Notes: generated by a model not told the origin, from the sequence alone. 64,000 nucleotides of DNA from Verrucomicrobiales bacterium (GCA_029213195.1 JARGNI010000004.1:62001-126000), one strand, 5' to 3'; counted from the first letter of the stretch, positions 16,613 to 25,105 are shown. A program made the numbers and translations.

Positions 16613-17395
16613 ATGAACCCTTCTTTCCCCCTCCCGTTCCTGTTTTCCGTCTCCCTGCTGGCCCTTGCTTCCTGCCAGGAATCAAACGTGGCGCCACCAA
16701 CACCGCTCGAGGCCGAAGTCGTTGAAGTGCTGCCCCACGACAATCAGGCCTTCACCCAGGGGCTCCTTCTCCACGATGGGCATTTCTACGAATCCACCGG
16801 GCAATACGGCGAATCCACGCTTCGGAAAATCAAACCCAGGACAGGGGAGATCGTGGAAGTTCGCTATCTGACCGACGAGTTCTTCGGTGAGGGTCTCGCC
16901 CTGCTCGGGGATCGACTTTTCCAACTCACCTGGAAGGCGGGCAAGGGCTTTATCTACGATCTCAAGACCTTCAAGAAACTCGACGAGTTCGCCTACGAGG
17001 GAGAGGGCTGGGGACTGACAACCGACGGCACCCACCTCATCATGAGCGACGGCACCTCGACGCTTCGGTTTCTCGATCCGAAGACGTTCCAGGTCGTCCG
17101 GCGTCTCGAGGTAGCCGATCCATCCGGCAAGGTCGCCGACCTCAACGAACTCGAATACGTCAATGGGCAGATCTTTGCCAACCTCTGGTATCGCGACGAG
17201 ATCGTTCGCATCTCTCCGGAAACCGGCCATGTCACGGGCATCCTCTCGCTACGGGGACTCCTGCGCCCCATCCCGTCGGACCCCGATTCGGTCCTCAATG
17301 GCATCGCCTACAACAAGGAGAAAGATCTCTACTACGTCACCGGAAAACGATGGCCCAAGATCTTTGCGATTCGGATTCGTGAATCGTCGGAGTGA
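16613..17395 (+). CDS. Glutaminyl-peptide cyclotransferase (beta-propeller type), lipoprotein
   Basis: 260 residues. A lipoprotein signal ends in ALASC (Cys22). The body is the five-bladed propeller of plant-type glutaminyl cyclases: HDNQAFTQGLL, ESTGQYGESTLRKI, FFGEGLAL, FQLTWK, GEGWGLTTDG, LNELEYVNGQIFANLW and GIAYNKEKDLYYVTGK are all conserved blocks. It would convert N-terminal Gln of exported proteins to pyroglutamate, acting in the periplasm. Length matches the family. It is transcribed alone and converges on znuB. Confidence 0.88.
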   Translation: MNPSFPLPFLFSVSLLALASCQESNVAPPTPLEAEVVEVLPHDNQAFTQGLLLHDGHFYESTGQYGESTLRKIKPRTGEIVEVRYLTDEFFGEGLALLGDRLFQLTWKAGKGFIYDLKTFKKLDEFAYEGEGWGLTTDGTHLIMSDGTSTLRFLDPKTFQVVRRLEVADPSGKVADLNELEYVNGQIFANLWYRDEIVRISPETGHVTGILSLRGLLRPIPSDPDSVLNGIAYNKEKDLYYVTGKRWPKIFAIRIRESSE

Positions 17396-17431
17396 CGGAG
17401 CTCCGGAAACGGGTGGATCCCCATTTCCCCA

Positions 17432-18274
17432 TCACCGCTTCTGCACCACCTTCTTCGCGAGGAAGGAGAGGGCGTAGACGAGGGATGCGACCAGGACAAT
17501 GAACGGCCCGGTAGGAGTATCGAGCTGGAAACTGATCGCAAGCCCGCCCGTGTTGTAGATCAGTGTCAGGCCGATCGAAAGGAGAATGATGACCCAGAGT
17601 CGACGGGAGAATCGAGAGGCCGTCGCTGCAGGGAGAACCAGCAGAGCGAGGGAGAGAATGATCCCGACAAGCCGCACCATGAGGACCATGCTGATCGCGG
17701 TGATTCCGAGCAGGAGCAGGTAGTAGACTTTCGACGAAACCCCTCGGAGGCGTGCATATTCTTCATCGAAACACACCGCCACCAGCTTGTGGTAGAAGAG
17801 AAGAATCAGGGTCAGGACGAAGGCGCCGAGGACCACGGTCGCAACGACATCGTCCCGAGAAGTGAGGAGGATGTTGCCAAAAATGTAGCTCTCGAGGCTG
17901 ACGGCCTTACCGGGCGCGTAGTGGATGAAAAGCAAACCCGTCGCCATGCCGAAGGCCCAGATCGCTCCGATGATCGTGTCTTCCCGTTCTCCGGCGCGAA
18001 GCGTGACCCATCCGATCAAGGCGGCCGAGAGGAGAGCAGCGATCACCGCTCCAAGCATGGGCGTGAGCCAGGGCAACTCGTAGACCCGGCTGAAATAGAT
18101 CGCGGCTCCGATCCCGCCGAGGATGCTGTGCGCAATCGCCGCCGCGATATAGCCGATCCGACGCGTCACGACAAAGGCACCCACCGCACCAAAGGTGAAA
18201 CTGGACACGATCCCCGCGAGGAGCGCATAGCGAATCAGGGGAATGTTTTGGACGGCGTCGAGAAACTCACTCAT
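17432..18274 (-). CDS. znuB: Zinc ABC transporter permease
   Basis: 280 residues from ATG 18274, inside a longer open frame. Seven to nine hydrophobic helices; conserved blocks include SFTFGAVGAFVVTRRIGYIAAAIAHSILGGIGA, split by the usual loop, and YARLRGVSSKVYYLLL. It forms the inner-membrane channel of a ZnuABC importer. The start overlaps the znuC stop by 8 bases, and znuA lies upstream in the same run. A manganese transporter of the same family is possible, but the His-rich ZnuA favours zinc. Confidence 0.88.
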   Translation of the reverse strand: MSEFLDAVQNIPLIRYALLAGIVSSFTFGAVGAFVVTRRIGYIAAAIAHSILGGIGAAIYFSRVYELPWLTPMLGAVIAALLSAALIGWVTLRAGEREDTIIGAIWAFGMATGLLFIHYAPGKAVSLESYIFGNILLTSRDDVVATVVLGAFVLTLILLFYHKLVAVCFDEEYARLRGVSSKVYYLLLLGITAISMVLMVRLVGIILSLALLVLPAATASRFSRRLWVIILLSIGLTLIYNTGGLAISFQLDTPTGPFIVLVASLVYALSFLAKKVVQKR

Positions 18275-19073
18275 GCTGGCAAACGGAGTGATCTCCTTGG
18301 AGGTGACGTGTCTTGCGGTCGTGCTCGAGACGACGAACGCCACTGTAGATTTCCTTGATCGTTTCTCCCGAGAGAGGGAGGGAATGTCGGTGGACCCGAT
18401 GGTTGACACACAGGACCGAATCCCCGATCTCCGAGATCAAGTCGAGGTCGTGCGTCACCATCAAGATGGTCATGCTCTTCTTCAACTCCGCGAGGGTCTC
18501 GATGAACTTTTCTTCCACCGAAAGATCGATGTTCGCCGTCGGCTCGTCGAGAAGAAGCAGTTGAGGTTCGCTGGCCAGTGCCCGCGCGATGAGGACCCGC
18601 TGACGCTGTCCTCCGGAAAGATCGGAAAAGGGACGATGCGCGAGATCTTGAAGTCCGACCTGACCGAGCGCCTTTTCGGCAGCTTCGTGACAGCTCTTTT
18701 TGAACCTTCCCCAGCGCAGTCGCTCCAGTCGCCCCATCAGGACGATATCGAGCGCCGTGATCGGGAAGAGCGGATCAAAGCGCATCGCCTGCGGTACATA
18801 CCCTACTTTGGATCGGGTGTTTTCGGGCGACGATCCGAAGAGGCTCAGGCTCCCCTTCCCGGGCTCCAGCAACCCGAGGAGAAGTTTCAGCAAGGTGGAT
18901 TTTCCACCCCCGTTCGGTCCGATCATGCAGAGAGACTCTCCCTCCGGAATCGAAAAACTCACGTCTTCGAGAACGAGCTGGCGGGTATACCCGAAGGAAA
19001 GATTCGACGCCTCGACGATGGCCGCATCCTGGGCGGGAGGCGGGTTGCCATCGGTTTCACGACACGTTTCCAT
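18267..19073 (-). CDS. znuC: Zinc ABC transporter ATP-binding protein
   Basis: 268 residues from ATG 19073 (a GTG directly before it is an alternative). Walker A GPNGGGKST, signature LSGGQRQR, Walker B LLLLDEPTANID and the switch His in VTHDLD are intact. Q-loop VGYVPQAMRFD is typical of the metal branch. It powers ZnuB and overlaps it by 8 bases; the 85-base gap to znuA shows no terminator. The short C-terminal extension is His/Arg-rich (RVHRHSLPL, GDHSVCQHE). Confidence 0.9.
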   Translation of the reverse strand: METCRETDGNPPPAQDAAIVEASNLSFGYTRQLVLEDVSFSIPEGESLCMIGPNGGGKSTLLKLLLGLLEPGKGSLSLFGSSPENTRSKVGYVPQAMRFDPLFPITALDIVLMGRLERLRWGRFKKSCHEAAEKALGQVGLQDLAHRPFSDLSGGQRQRVLIARALASEPQLLLLDEPTANIDLSVEEKFIETLAELKKSMTILMVTHDLDLISEIGDSVLCVNHRVHRHSLPLSGETIKEIYSGVRRLEHDRKTRHLQGDHSVCQHE

Positions 19074-19161
19074 CACGAGACTTGTTCTTCGCAGAAGCGT
19101 AGTGCCGGGAACGACAAACCACCACTGCGAAATACAATCGCATCCGCGTGAGGAAAGAGGT

Positions 19162-20205
19162 CTACCCTTGGCGGTTCCGAATCAATCCTGCAATCGTCCG
19201 CAGGTTGGAGAGGACATCCTTCTCGAGAGGATCGAGTTCCGCCACGTCACCTCCGATCGTTTTTGCGAGGGAGTTGGCGCTGGACTGATCGAACTGCGGC
19301 TGCACGAAAATCAATTTCACCTCGTCCTTCTTGGCCTGCTCGGCGATCTGTCCGAGCTGACGGGGGCTGGGGCGACGGCCCGTCGTTTCGATCGCTTTCT
19401 GTTCGAGCCCATAGGCATCGGCAAAGTAGGCGAAGGCTCCGTGATACACGTAGAAGGTTTCTCCTTTGATGGGGGCGAGAGCCTCTTTCAATTCGGCATC
19501 GACCGCATTCAGATCAGCGAGAAGAGCCGCCAGGTTCTCATCGATGGCCGGGTTGGCTTCGTCGACCGTGTGCTCCTTGAGGATGCCGGCGATACGGGTG
19601 GCCTGCTGGGCCAGAAGCTTGGGAGAAAGCCAGACATGGGGATCCTTCAGCTCGGCATGATCGTGATCATGGTGGGCGTGCTCGTGATCGTCGTCATGAC
19701 CGTGCCCCTCTTCGTGCCCGTCCTCCTTCGGGGCAGCTTTCTCCGCATGCTCGGCGTGATCGCTGTGATCGCTGTGATCGCTGTGATCGCTGTGATCGCT
19801 GTGATCGTGATGCTCGCCGTGGCCTTCCTCTTCGCCGTGGCCTTCGTGTTCACAAATCCCACAACTTCCTTCCAACAGGTCCAGCCCCTCGAGCAAACTG
19901 ATCTCCTTCGGAGCCGAGATCCCATCGCCCATTTTCACAAAAAAGTTCCCCTCGAACCCGAGGTCTCCGGAAAAAATCAAGTTCGCTCCCGCCAGCCGAG
20001 TCAATTGCCTCGGAGAGGGAGAATAATCGTGACAGTCATCGCCTTCTCCCACGATGGACCGGACTTCGATCCATTCTCCTCCGATGCGCTCGAACAGCCA
20101 CACGTAGGGAAGCACCGGCACATAGACTAAGGGCTTTTCCACCTTGGCTTGCAACGGGGAGAGAAAGATCGCGAAGAGAAGAAGAGAGAGGGGAATCGTT
20201 TTCAT
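19162..20205 (-). CDS. znuA: Zinc ABC transporter substrate-binding protein with a long His-rich loop
   Basis: 347 residues. Residues 1-20 are a signal peptide. The cluster A-I fold is visible: ligand-region GDDCHDYSPSPRQL, DPHVWLSPKL, YVYHGAFAYFADAYGL and GGDVAELDPLE. Between residues about 115 and 180 a loop holds more than 20 His and many Asp/Glu, including a DHS repeat. Such loops mark zinc-specific members and may trap zinc before transfer. It follows the HMA-domain gene by 33 bases and precedes znuC by 88, so one operon is likely, driven from the operator region at 20545-20656. Confidence 0.92.
   Translation of the reverse strand: MKTIPLSLLLFAIFLSPLQAKVEKPLVYVPVLPYVWLFERIGGEWIEVRSIVGEGDDCHDYSPSPRQLTRLAGANLIFSGDLGFEGNFFVKMGDGISAPKEISLLEGLDLLEGSCGICEHEGHGEEEGHGEHHDHSDHSDHSDHSDHSDHAEHAEKAAPKEDGHEEGHGHDDDHEHAHHDHDHAELKDPHVWLSPKLLAQQATRIAGILKEHTVDEANPAIDENLAALLADLNAVDAELKEALAPIKGETFYVYHGAFAYFADAYGLEQKAIETTGRRPSPRQLGQIAEQAKKDEVKLIFVQPQFDQSSANSLAKTIGGDVAELDPLEKDVLSNLRTIAGLIRNRQG
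19756..19809 (-). repeat. 9-bp tandem repeat coding the DHS repeat of ZnuA
   Basis: Five perfect copies of GTGATCGCT (plus strand) at 19756-19800 and one degenerate copy. On the coding strand they read Ser-Asp-His. The unit is in frame, so copy-number slippage would only change the length of the His-rich loop. Confidence 0.9.
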
Positions 20206-20238
20206 ATTTGAATGAGGGTAGCTGGAGGTAGAGATCCG

Positions 20239-20544
20239 TTAATTCACCCGCGACCACGAGGCCAACTTGTAGTGAGGTGCATTCTTCCCGAGAGCCTTGG
20301 TGACATCAGACCGACTCAACGAGTTCGTTCCATCGGTTACGACGGTCAACCGATGGCGTTTGTCATTGATCTTGGAAATCCGAATGGTTTTCACCCCGGA
20401 GAGTTTTCCAATCGATCGTGAAATGGATTTCTTGCATCCGTTGCACTCGATACCGGTCATGCTGGCTTGATAAGTCACATTCCCCGCATAGGCCGGACTG
20501 ACGATGAAACCAAAGAGGAGAAGAAGAAGGAATATTCGTTTCAT
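20239..20544 (-). CDS. Periplasmic heavy-metal-associated (HMA) domain protein
   Basis: 101 residues from ATG 20544. Signal peptide 1-20 (AYA-G cleavage). An HMA-like domain follows with the metal pair Cys34 and Cys37 in MTGIECNGCKKSI, then GVKTIRISKIND and DVTKALG. Such domains bind copper or zinc through the CxxC and pass it on. It is the first gene before znuA (33-base gap) and lies directly behind the repeated palindromes, so a periplasmic zinc-handling role is likely, although HMA proteins more often carry Cu(I). Confidence 0.78.
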   Translation of the reverse strand: MKRIFLLLLLFGFIVSPAYAGNVTYQASMTGIECNGCKKSISRSIGKLSGVKTIRISKINDKRHRLTVVTDGTNSLSRSDVTKALGKNAPHYKLASWSRVN

Positions 20545-20554
20545 AGCATGAAAA

Positions 20555-20569
20555 TGCAATTTACTTGCA
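20555..20569. promoter_or_regulatory. Zur-like operator site A (TGCAA-N5-TTGCA)
   Basis: TGCAA-TTTAC-TTGCA is a perfect inverted repeat 11 bases upstream of the HMA gene start. A second, overlapping copy with a 6-base spacer is at 20566-20581. On the minus strand they overlap a plausible -10 (TAAATT) and -35 (TTGGAC). Flanking AAA/TTT makes the full element like AAATGCAA-N5-TTGCATTT, in the size range of Fur/Zur boxes. Confidence 0.6.
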
Positions 20570-20603
20570 AAATTACTTGCAGTCCAAAAAAGTTTGGCTT
20601 AAA

Positions 20604-20618
20604 TGCAATCAAATTGCA
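20604..20618. promoter_or_regulatory. Zur-like operator site C
   Basis: TGCAA-TCAAA-TTGCA, a perfect copy of the same 15-bp palindrome, 49 bases from site A and 39 bases before the divergent outer-membrane gene. It is positioned to control that plus-strand gene. Confidence 0.6.
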
Positions 20619-20620
20619 AC

Positions 20621-20635
20621 TGCAATCTGCTTGCG
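20621..20635. promoter_or_regulatory. Zur-like operator site D (one mismatch)
   Basis: TGCAA-TCTGC-TTGCG, 17 bases centre-to-centre from site C and 22 bases before the outer-membrane gene start. The tight spacing of C and D suits cooperative binding of two dimers. Confidence 0.5.
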
Positions 20636-20656
20636 ACGTCAAATCTCTTTTTACCA

Positions 20657-21880
20657 ATGAAACACTACACTCACTCGCTTGTTCTCGCCTTCCGTGCCTC
20701 CGCACTGGGCGCCCTCCTCTCCGTCGGCCTATCAACAGCCGAGGCTCAAACCGACGAAGAAGACTTCGTCTATCATGTTGGGGAAGAGAGCCCCATTGCC
20801 GGCCACGGATTTTCGATCGGAGGATTTATCTTTCCGGAACTCTTCATCACAGGCACGGGTGGCCTGTTCGAACCGGGGAGCAATCCGGAAGACTACTCCA
20901 ACTCGGAACACGATCCCGCAAATGAGATCGGAATCCAATCGATCGAACTTGATCTCGCCTTTCTCTTCTCGGACACCCTGAGTGGATTCGTGAGTGGTGC
21001 CGGCTTTCAGACTGGAGACCACGAATGGGAAGCGGAACTGGAAGAGGCTTTCCTGTCGGTGCAGATCAATGATTCGATCTCGGTAGCCGGAGGGCAATTT
21101 CTCAACGAGGTCGGTTTCCAGGCTCACCGACACACGCACGCCTGGGACTTCGTCAACCAGAACCTGATCAACGGAAGATTCCTCAACGAAGGACACCTCA
21201 TCACCCAGGGAGGTCGAGTCACGATCGACTCTCCCGAGACCGGCATCCTCACCCTCGGCGTCGGCGGCGTGCGGTCTCATTCCCACGAGGAGGAAGAAGA
21301 AGAAGAACATGCAGTGGAAGCTCACGGCTCGGAATTCACCCAGTTCGTGTTCACAGTCGACCACAAGTTTCAGCTTCCCTCCGACCCATCCCTGACGATC
21401 GCTTCCTTCCTCTCGGGAGGAGAAAACGGAATCTATGACGAGACCTACGTGTTCGGTGTCGGATTTCGGAAGATCTGGAACGGTCACAATCACGGCTCAG
21501 GAGCCCCGGAATTCTGCACAGGAGCCGTCCAACTTCAATCGGAGTTCATGAAGCGAACCGTCCAGGGACTGAACGAAGACGGCGAACTGTTCGATTTCGA
21601 TGACTACGGCTTCTCGACCTCGATTCTCTACGGGCTCACCGATTCCATCATTCTCTCGCTCCGACACGACTTCGTCTCCGAGGTCGAGCATTCCGAAATG
21701 TATGCGACGCATCGGATCTCTCCTGCCATCACCGCTTTCTTCGGACCAGACAATCGCATCCGGACCCGCCTCCAGTATGATTATGTGGACCACGAGGAAG
21801 TGGGCGGAGAGCACGTCGCCTGGTTCCAGGTCATGCTTTACTTGGGAGGCGATGGCACCCACGCGGGCCACAACCACTGA
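20657..21880 (+). CDS. His-rich outer-membrane protein, probable zinc-linked porin
   Basis: 407 residues from ATG 20657. A signal peptide (VGLSTAEA) precedes a beta-barrel pattern with alternating strands (LSGFVSGAGFQT, ILSLRHDFVSEVE, TRLQYDYVDHEE, and a closing AWFQVMLYL strand). There are metal-binding stretches: HRHTHAW, a Glu run next to His (SHSHEEEEEEEHAVEAH), NGHNHG, and a terminal THAGHNH. It is divergent from HMA-znuACB and shares its palindromes, so it probably helps zinc cross the outer membrane under zinc shortage. It has no TonB box or plug that I can see, so it is not a TonB receptor. Exact family not recognised. Confidence 0.75.
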   Translation: MKHYTHSLVLAFRASALGALLSVGLSTAEAQTDEEDFVYHVGEESPIAGHGFSIGGFIFPELFITGTGGLFEPGSNPEDYSNSEHDPANEIGIQSIELDLAFLFSDTLSGFVSGAGFQTGDHEWEAELEEAFLSVQINDSISVAGGQFLNEVGFQAHRHTHAWDFVNQNLINGRFLNEGHLITQGGRVTIDSPETGILTLGVGGVRSHSHEEEEEEEHAVEAHGSEFTQFVFTVDHKFQLPSDPSLTIASFLSGGENGIYDETYVFGVGFRKIWNGHNHGSGAPEFCTGAVQLQSEFMKRTVQGLNEDGELFDFDDYGFSTSILYGLTDSIILSLRHDFVSEVEHSEMYATHRISPAITAFFGPDNRIRTRLQYDYVDHEEVGGEHVAWFQVMLYLGGDGTHAGHNH

Positions 21881-21920
21881 TCCAAATGAATTTCTTCCCG
21901 AAGGGGAAGGTTGATTGAGA

Positions 21921-21953
21921 AAGGGATGTCCACCTGCCGTGGGCATCCCTTTT
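21921..21953 (+). terminator. Intrinsic terminator of the His-rich outer-membrane protein gene
   Basis: AAGGGATG...CATCCCTT with an inner CCAC/GTGG stem and a CTGCC loop gives about 13 pairs (one G-T), followed by TTTCGGTTT. It stands 40 bases after the stop. The 190 bases beyond it, to the end of the second GTPase gene, hold no gene I can support. Confidence 0.8.
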
Positions 21954-22140
21954 CGGTTTCTGGGACGTGCATGTCGGGGTCCACCCATCCCCCTCCCTCG
22001 AGCTCACCGGGCTCTGGCGCGCCGAGCTGGTCAAGGACCCGGAAGGCAAACTCTTCCCCGAGGAGATTGAGCATCTGCAGAAACGGCTGGAATCGGAGCA
22101 CCCCGTCTTCGGCGATCGCCACACACAGAGATCACTCCCA

Positions 22141-23091
22141 TCAGGCATACAGCTGGCCCCGAACGAGTCGTCGAATCTCGTCCGGGTCCAGACCGGGCCC
22201 GATACAGACAAGAGAGGGTTTGACCCGATTGAGATCGTGGATCGGGAGGGGTTCTCCCACCGGGTGACGTCCTGTTTTCTCGAAGAGCCATCGCGAACCG
22301 AATGGTTCCTCGAGTTCGACGAGTGCCTTGGCCCGTACGACATTCTCGGGCAACACTTCGAGGAGCCGGATCATTTCCTCCTTTCGGAATCGACCCGGAA
22401 GCTTGGTCTGCACACCCGTGAATCGATGACTGATCCGGTGGGCAGGCGTCTCGAACAAGGCGGGATCGCAGGAGGTGTGTTCCGCTGCCGCGCTATCGAC
22501 CGTCGCGGAGGTTTCGGGGATCCTCGCGATCTCGATGGCAAACTGTTCGGCATCCACCTGGACACCGTAGGGATTGATTTTCCCGATCGACTCCTCGAGG
22601 TCGCGCAACGCCGTTTCCGAGAGGTCTTTCGTGTGAGTGGGCATCCAGTGGGTAGCGGTTTCCACCTGGCGCACCTCGAGTGCGGTGAACGTACCCCGTT
22701 GTCCCCAGTGGCGGGCATCGACGACGCCGACTTGCCAGCGGGGAAGGAATGGCATCTTTTCCTCGAGAAGGGTAAAGGTCTCGAGGAGAGGCACGGGATC
22801 CGCGGTGCCGTTCAACTCGATGAGGAGGAGATCGCCCTCGCTGCTCCTCGCGGCGAGGCAGAGCTCGACCAATTCATCGAGACTCCCGCAGCAGGCGCAG
22901 CTGGCTGCGATGGGCGCGATCGAAGCGGCATACTCGGGCAGGGTGGAGGCGTCGATCTCTGCATTCTCGAAATCATTGAGAATCACATCGGCACTTCGAC
23001 CACGTCTCTTCAATTCCTCGAGAAGTTCCCGAAGGAGCGTCGTCTTTCCCGCGCCGAGAAATCCGGTGATGAAAAGGAGGGGTTTTGTCAT
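22141..23091 (-). CDS. COG0523 (CobW/P47K-family) GTPase, second of two
   Basis: 316 residues. Walker [10 protein letters not shown] at 9-17, the metal-site CxCC in SCACCGS (about 64-67), Walker B-like LLLIELNGTADP, and a CobW C-terminal domain (SHRFTGVQTKLPGRF, GSRWLFEKTGRHP). Members act as GTP-dependent metal chaperones; those in zinc operons deliver zinc to key enzymes when it is scarce. It starts 12 bases after the first GTPase gene, so the two form an operon behind the palindrome at 24399-24457. It lacks the typical NKxD motif in clear form. Confidence 0.85.
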   Translation of the reverse strand: MTKPLLFITGFLGAGKTTLLRELLEELKRRGRSADVILNDFENAEIDASTLPEYAASIAPIAASCACCGSLDELVELCLAARSSEGDLLLIELNGTADPVPLLETFTLLEEKMPFLPRWQVGVVDARHWGQRGTFTALEVRQVETATHWMPTHTKDLSETALRDLEESIGKINPYGVQVDAEQFAIEIARIPETSATVDSAAAEHTSCDPALFETPAHRISHRFTGVQTKLPGRFRKEEMIRLLEVLPENVVRAKALVELEEPFGSRWLFEKTGRHPVGEPLPIHDLNRVKPSLVCIGPGLDPDEIRRLVRGQLYA

Positions 23092-23103
23092 CCTCGTCCG
23101 CCA

Positions 23104-24339
23104 TCACGATTCGACCGCAGTCTCGCCCTGGTTCCATTCGGGAAACGGGTCGGGAAAGCGTGCCTTCCACTCGTCCTTCTCCATGGCCAGCTCTTCCTCG
23201 GTGAGCAGCGCTCGATCGAGCATCGCGGTAAGCTTCTCCTGATCCATGTCGGAACCGATCAGGACGATTTCCTGGCGACAATCACCATTCGCCCCCCTAC
23301 TGACCCGCTCGATCTCCGCGAGCTGGGCGGGGTCTTCGGGCCAGTGCTCGCGGGGGACGGCCGCCCAGAAGAATCCGAGGCACTGATTCTGGCACATCGC
23401 TCCCGCCTGAGACCAGTAACCGGCAAACTGGAGGCGAGTCGCCAACCAGAACAGCCCTTTCGAACGGATCACTCCCGGCCACTCCTGGTTGAAGACTTCG
23501 TAGAGACGCTCGGGATGAAAGGGGGTGCGACGCTCGTAGACGAAGTTCGAGATCCCGTATTCCTCGGTCTCGGGAGTGTATTCGACGAGCGAATCGAGCC
23601 AGCCTGTCGTTTCTTCGGCATCGGCGAGATCGTAAAGTCTCGTTCCCATGACTCGATCCAACTCGATCTCGGAATTCGTCGTCTCGTGGACGTTCGCCTT
23701 GGGATTCAGCGCTCCAATCATCGCGCGGATGCGATGCCGGTCCTCCTCAGACACGAGGTCGATCTTGTTGATCAATATGACGTTGGCGAACTCGATCTGG
23801 TCGACGAGAAGATCGACGATGGTGCGTTCGTCCTCCTCGCCGACAGCGGTGCCACGTGCTTGCAGATCGTCGGTGCTTTCGTAGTCACGCAGAAAGTTGA
23901 GGGCATCGACAACGGTGACCATGGTGTCGATTGCAGCGATGTCGCCAAGAGAGTTCCCGTCCTCGTCCCGAAAGGTGAAAGTCTCGGCAACTGGCATGGG
24001 TTCGCTTACTCCGGTCGACTCGATGAGGAGGTGGTCAAAGCGCCCCTCGCGAGCCAGTTTTCCAATTTCGAGAAGAAGGTCTTCTCGCAGCGTGCAGCAG
24101 ATGCATCCGTTCGACATTTCGACCATTTTCTCCTCGGCATGCGAGAGTGAGGCATCACCGGAACGCACTAGGGCGGCGTCGATATTCACCTCGCTCATGT
24201 CGTTGACGATCACGGCGACCTTCTTTCCTTCCCGGTTGCGAAGGATGTGGTTCAACAAGGTGGTTTTTCCCGCTCCGAGAAATCCGGAGAGCACGGTGAC
24301 AGGAAGAGTTGGTGCCGGGTTTGGATTCGGGGAAGTCAT
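23104..24339 (-). CDS. COG0523 zinc-type GTPase (ZigA/YciC/YeiR-like), first of two
   Basis: 411 residues from ATG 24339. Walker [10 protein letters not shown], CxCC in SNGCICCTL, Walker [12 protein letters not shown], and the guanine motif NKID (ILINKIDLV) are present. The C-terminal CobW domain has the pattern of zinc-regulated members: [24 protein letters not shown], and [13 protein letters not shown]. These proteins are typically repressed by Zur and act as zinc metallochaperones, although transfer targets differ. Its ATG overlaps the stop of a possible 21-codon leader frame (TGATG). The second GTPase follows after 12 bases. Confidence 0.9.
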   Translation of the reverse strand: MTSPNPNPAPTLPVTVLSGFLGAGKTTLLNHILRNREGKKVAVIVNDMSEVNIDAALVRSGDASLSHAEEKMVEMSNGCICCTLREDLLLEIGKLAREGRFDHLLIESTGVSEPMPVAETFTFRDEDGNSLGDIAAIDTMVTVVDALNFLRDYESTDDLQARGTAVGEEDERTIVDLLVDQIEFANVILINKIDLVSEEDRHRIRAMIGALNPKANVHETTNSEIELDRVMGTRLYDLADAEETTGWLDSLVEYTPETEEYGISNFVYERRTPFHPERLYEVFNQEWPGVIRSKGLFWLATRLQFAGYWSQAGAMCQNQCLGFFWAAVPREHWPEDPAQLAEIERVSRGANGDCRQEIVLIGSDMDQEKLTAMLDRALLTEEELAMEKDEWKARFPDPFPEWNQGETAVES

Positions 24340-24404
24340 CACGATTGCAAGGCGGGCCGGAGGCAAGTGATCCCGTGGTGAGCAGCCCGCAAGCCTGGGA
24401 TCAT
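24339..24404 (-). CDS. Possible 21-codon leader peptide upstream of the zinc GTPase
   Basis: ATG at 24404 opens a frame of 21 codons ([21 protein letters not shown]) whose TGA overlaps the GTPase ATG as TGATG. The ATG lies 7 bases beyond a -10-like TATTTT in the palindrome, so the transcript could begin at or next to it (leaderless). The short length means it may be chance; the overlap and the His-His and Cys residues make it worth testing. Confidence 0.3.
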   Translation of the reverse strand: MIPGLRAAHHGITCLRPALQS

Positions 24405-24457
24405 AAATGCAAAATACTTGCATAGACAAATAGTGCAAGTAGTTTGCATTTATGATC
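24399..24457. promoter_or_regulatory. Large palindromic divergent control region with two Zur-like sites
   Basis: Two 24-base arms (24399-24422 and 24434-24457) are inverted copies with one mismatch, separated by 11 bases. Each arm holds a perfect TGCAA-N5-TTGCA site (24408-24422 with AATAC; 24434-24448 with GTAGT). Each strand shows a mirrored promoter-like set: TTGCAT/TTGCAC, 16 bases, TAGTTT/TATTTT. The start codon of the plus-strand gene (24452) and the ATG of the leader frame (24404) both lie inside the arms. A dimeric repressor bound here would block both directions. Confidence 0.65.
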
Positions 24458-25105
24458 GAGGTCTTCGAATCGAAGCGGAAAACGGATCTTTCGGAGCAGG
24501 TTCCGGTGCAACACATCCCTCTCTCGAGATTGCGAGCCCTTCTGAGGGACTTCACGGACCTGCTTGGACAGCAGATGTATTTCTGGGGACGGGACGTGAT
24601 TCACCCGGAGGGAAATCTTCTCTGCGAGTACGGCTTCGAGAGACGAAAATCCGAGGGACTCGAAGGCACCAGTTGCTACCGGTATCGCTTTGCAGAGGGC
24701 GGTTCGATCGAACTCCACGGTGCCTGCGCCGGGCACTACGACTCGAGTCGAGCAGAGAGTCTGAACTTTCTCTACATTCGGAACCGGAAGCGCTGCTTCC
24801 TCTATTCCGAGAAGGAACCTCCTCCTCCTGGAGTCTACCGCCCTGAAGCACTCGGCAATGGTCCGGCAACGGACCTCTACTACGCCAGCCTCCGATTCCT
24901 CGACTGGTGGTTGGCCTACGAGAAGTGGACGGCTCGAAACACCGCTCAAGGTTGGAGGGAAAGGTGCTACGAGGCCTTTGCCAGTCTGCCGGCTTCCCGT
25001 CCCTCGCTGCCTCCTCGCGAGGCTGCGATCTGGCTTTCCCAGTACCGTCGGAATCCCGGAAAAATCAAACGCGTGCGAGAGCGTCTCCGCTCACTCAAAT
25101 CCTGA
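24452..25105 (+). CDS. Protein of unknown function, divergent from the zinc GTPases
   Basis: 217 residues. I do not recognise a family. It is soluble, basic and rich in aromatic residues: [75 protein letters not shown]. The C-terminal 40 residues are Arg/Lys-rich. There is no signal peptide or membrane segment. Its ATG lies in the operator palindrome and no Shine-Dalgarno sequence precedes it, so translation may be leaderless. Control from the same sites as the GTPases implies expression under zinc limitation. It ends before a bidirectional terminator. Confidence 0.7.
   Translation: MIEVFESKRKTDLSEQVPVQHIPLSRLRALLRDFTDLLGQQMYFWGRDVIHPEGNLLCEYGFERRKSEGLEGTSCYRYRFAEGGSIELHGACAGHYDSSRAESLNFLYIRNRKRCFLYSEKEPPPPGVYRPEALGNGPATDLYYASLRFLDWWLAYEKWTARNTAQGWRERCYEAFASLPASRPSLPPREAAIWLSQYRRNPGKIKRVRERLRSLKS

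Noticed and set aside
19756-19809. CRISPR-like or regulatory direct repeats
   Set aside because: The 9-bp units are contiguous, in frame and encode His-rich protein; there are no spacers.
21838-22122. A possible 94-codon minus-strand gene after the second zinc GTPase, beginning with GTG
   Set aside because: The first 50 codons have coding-like base use, but the frame has no ATG or Shine-Dalgarno, runs through the terminator hairpin at 21921-21953 and overlaps the end of the opposite gene.
21967-24150. Long plus-strand open frame across both zinc GTPase genes
   Set aside because: It is the antisense of two genes with intact Walker and CxCC motifs and has no recognisable domain.
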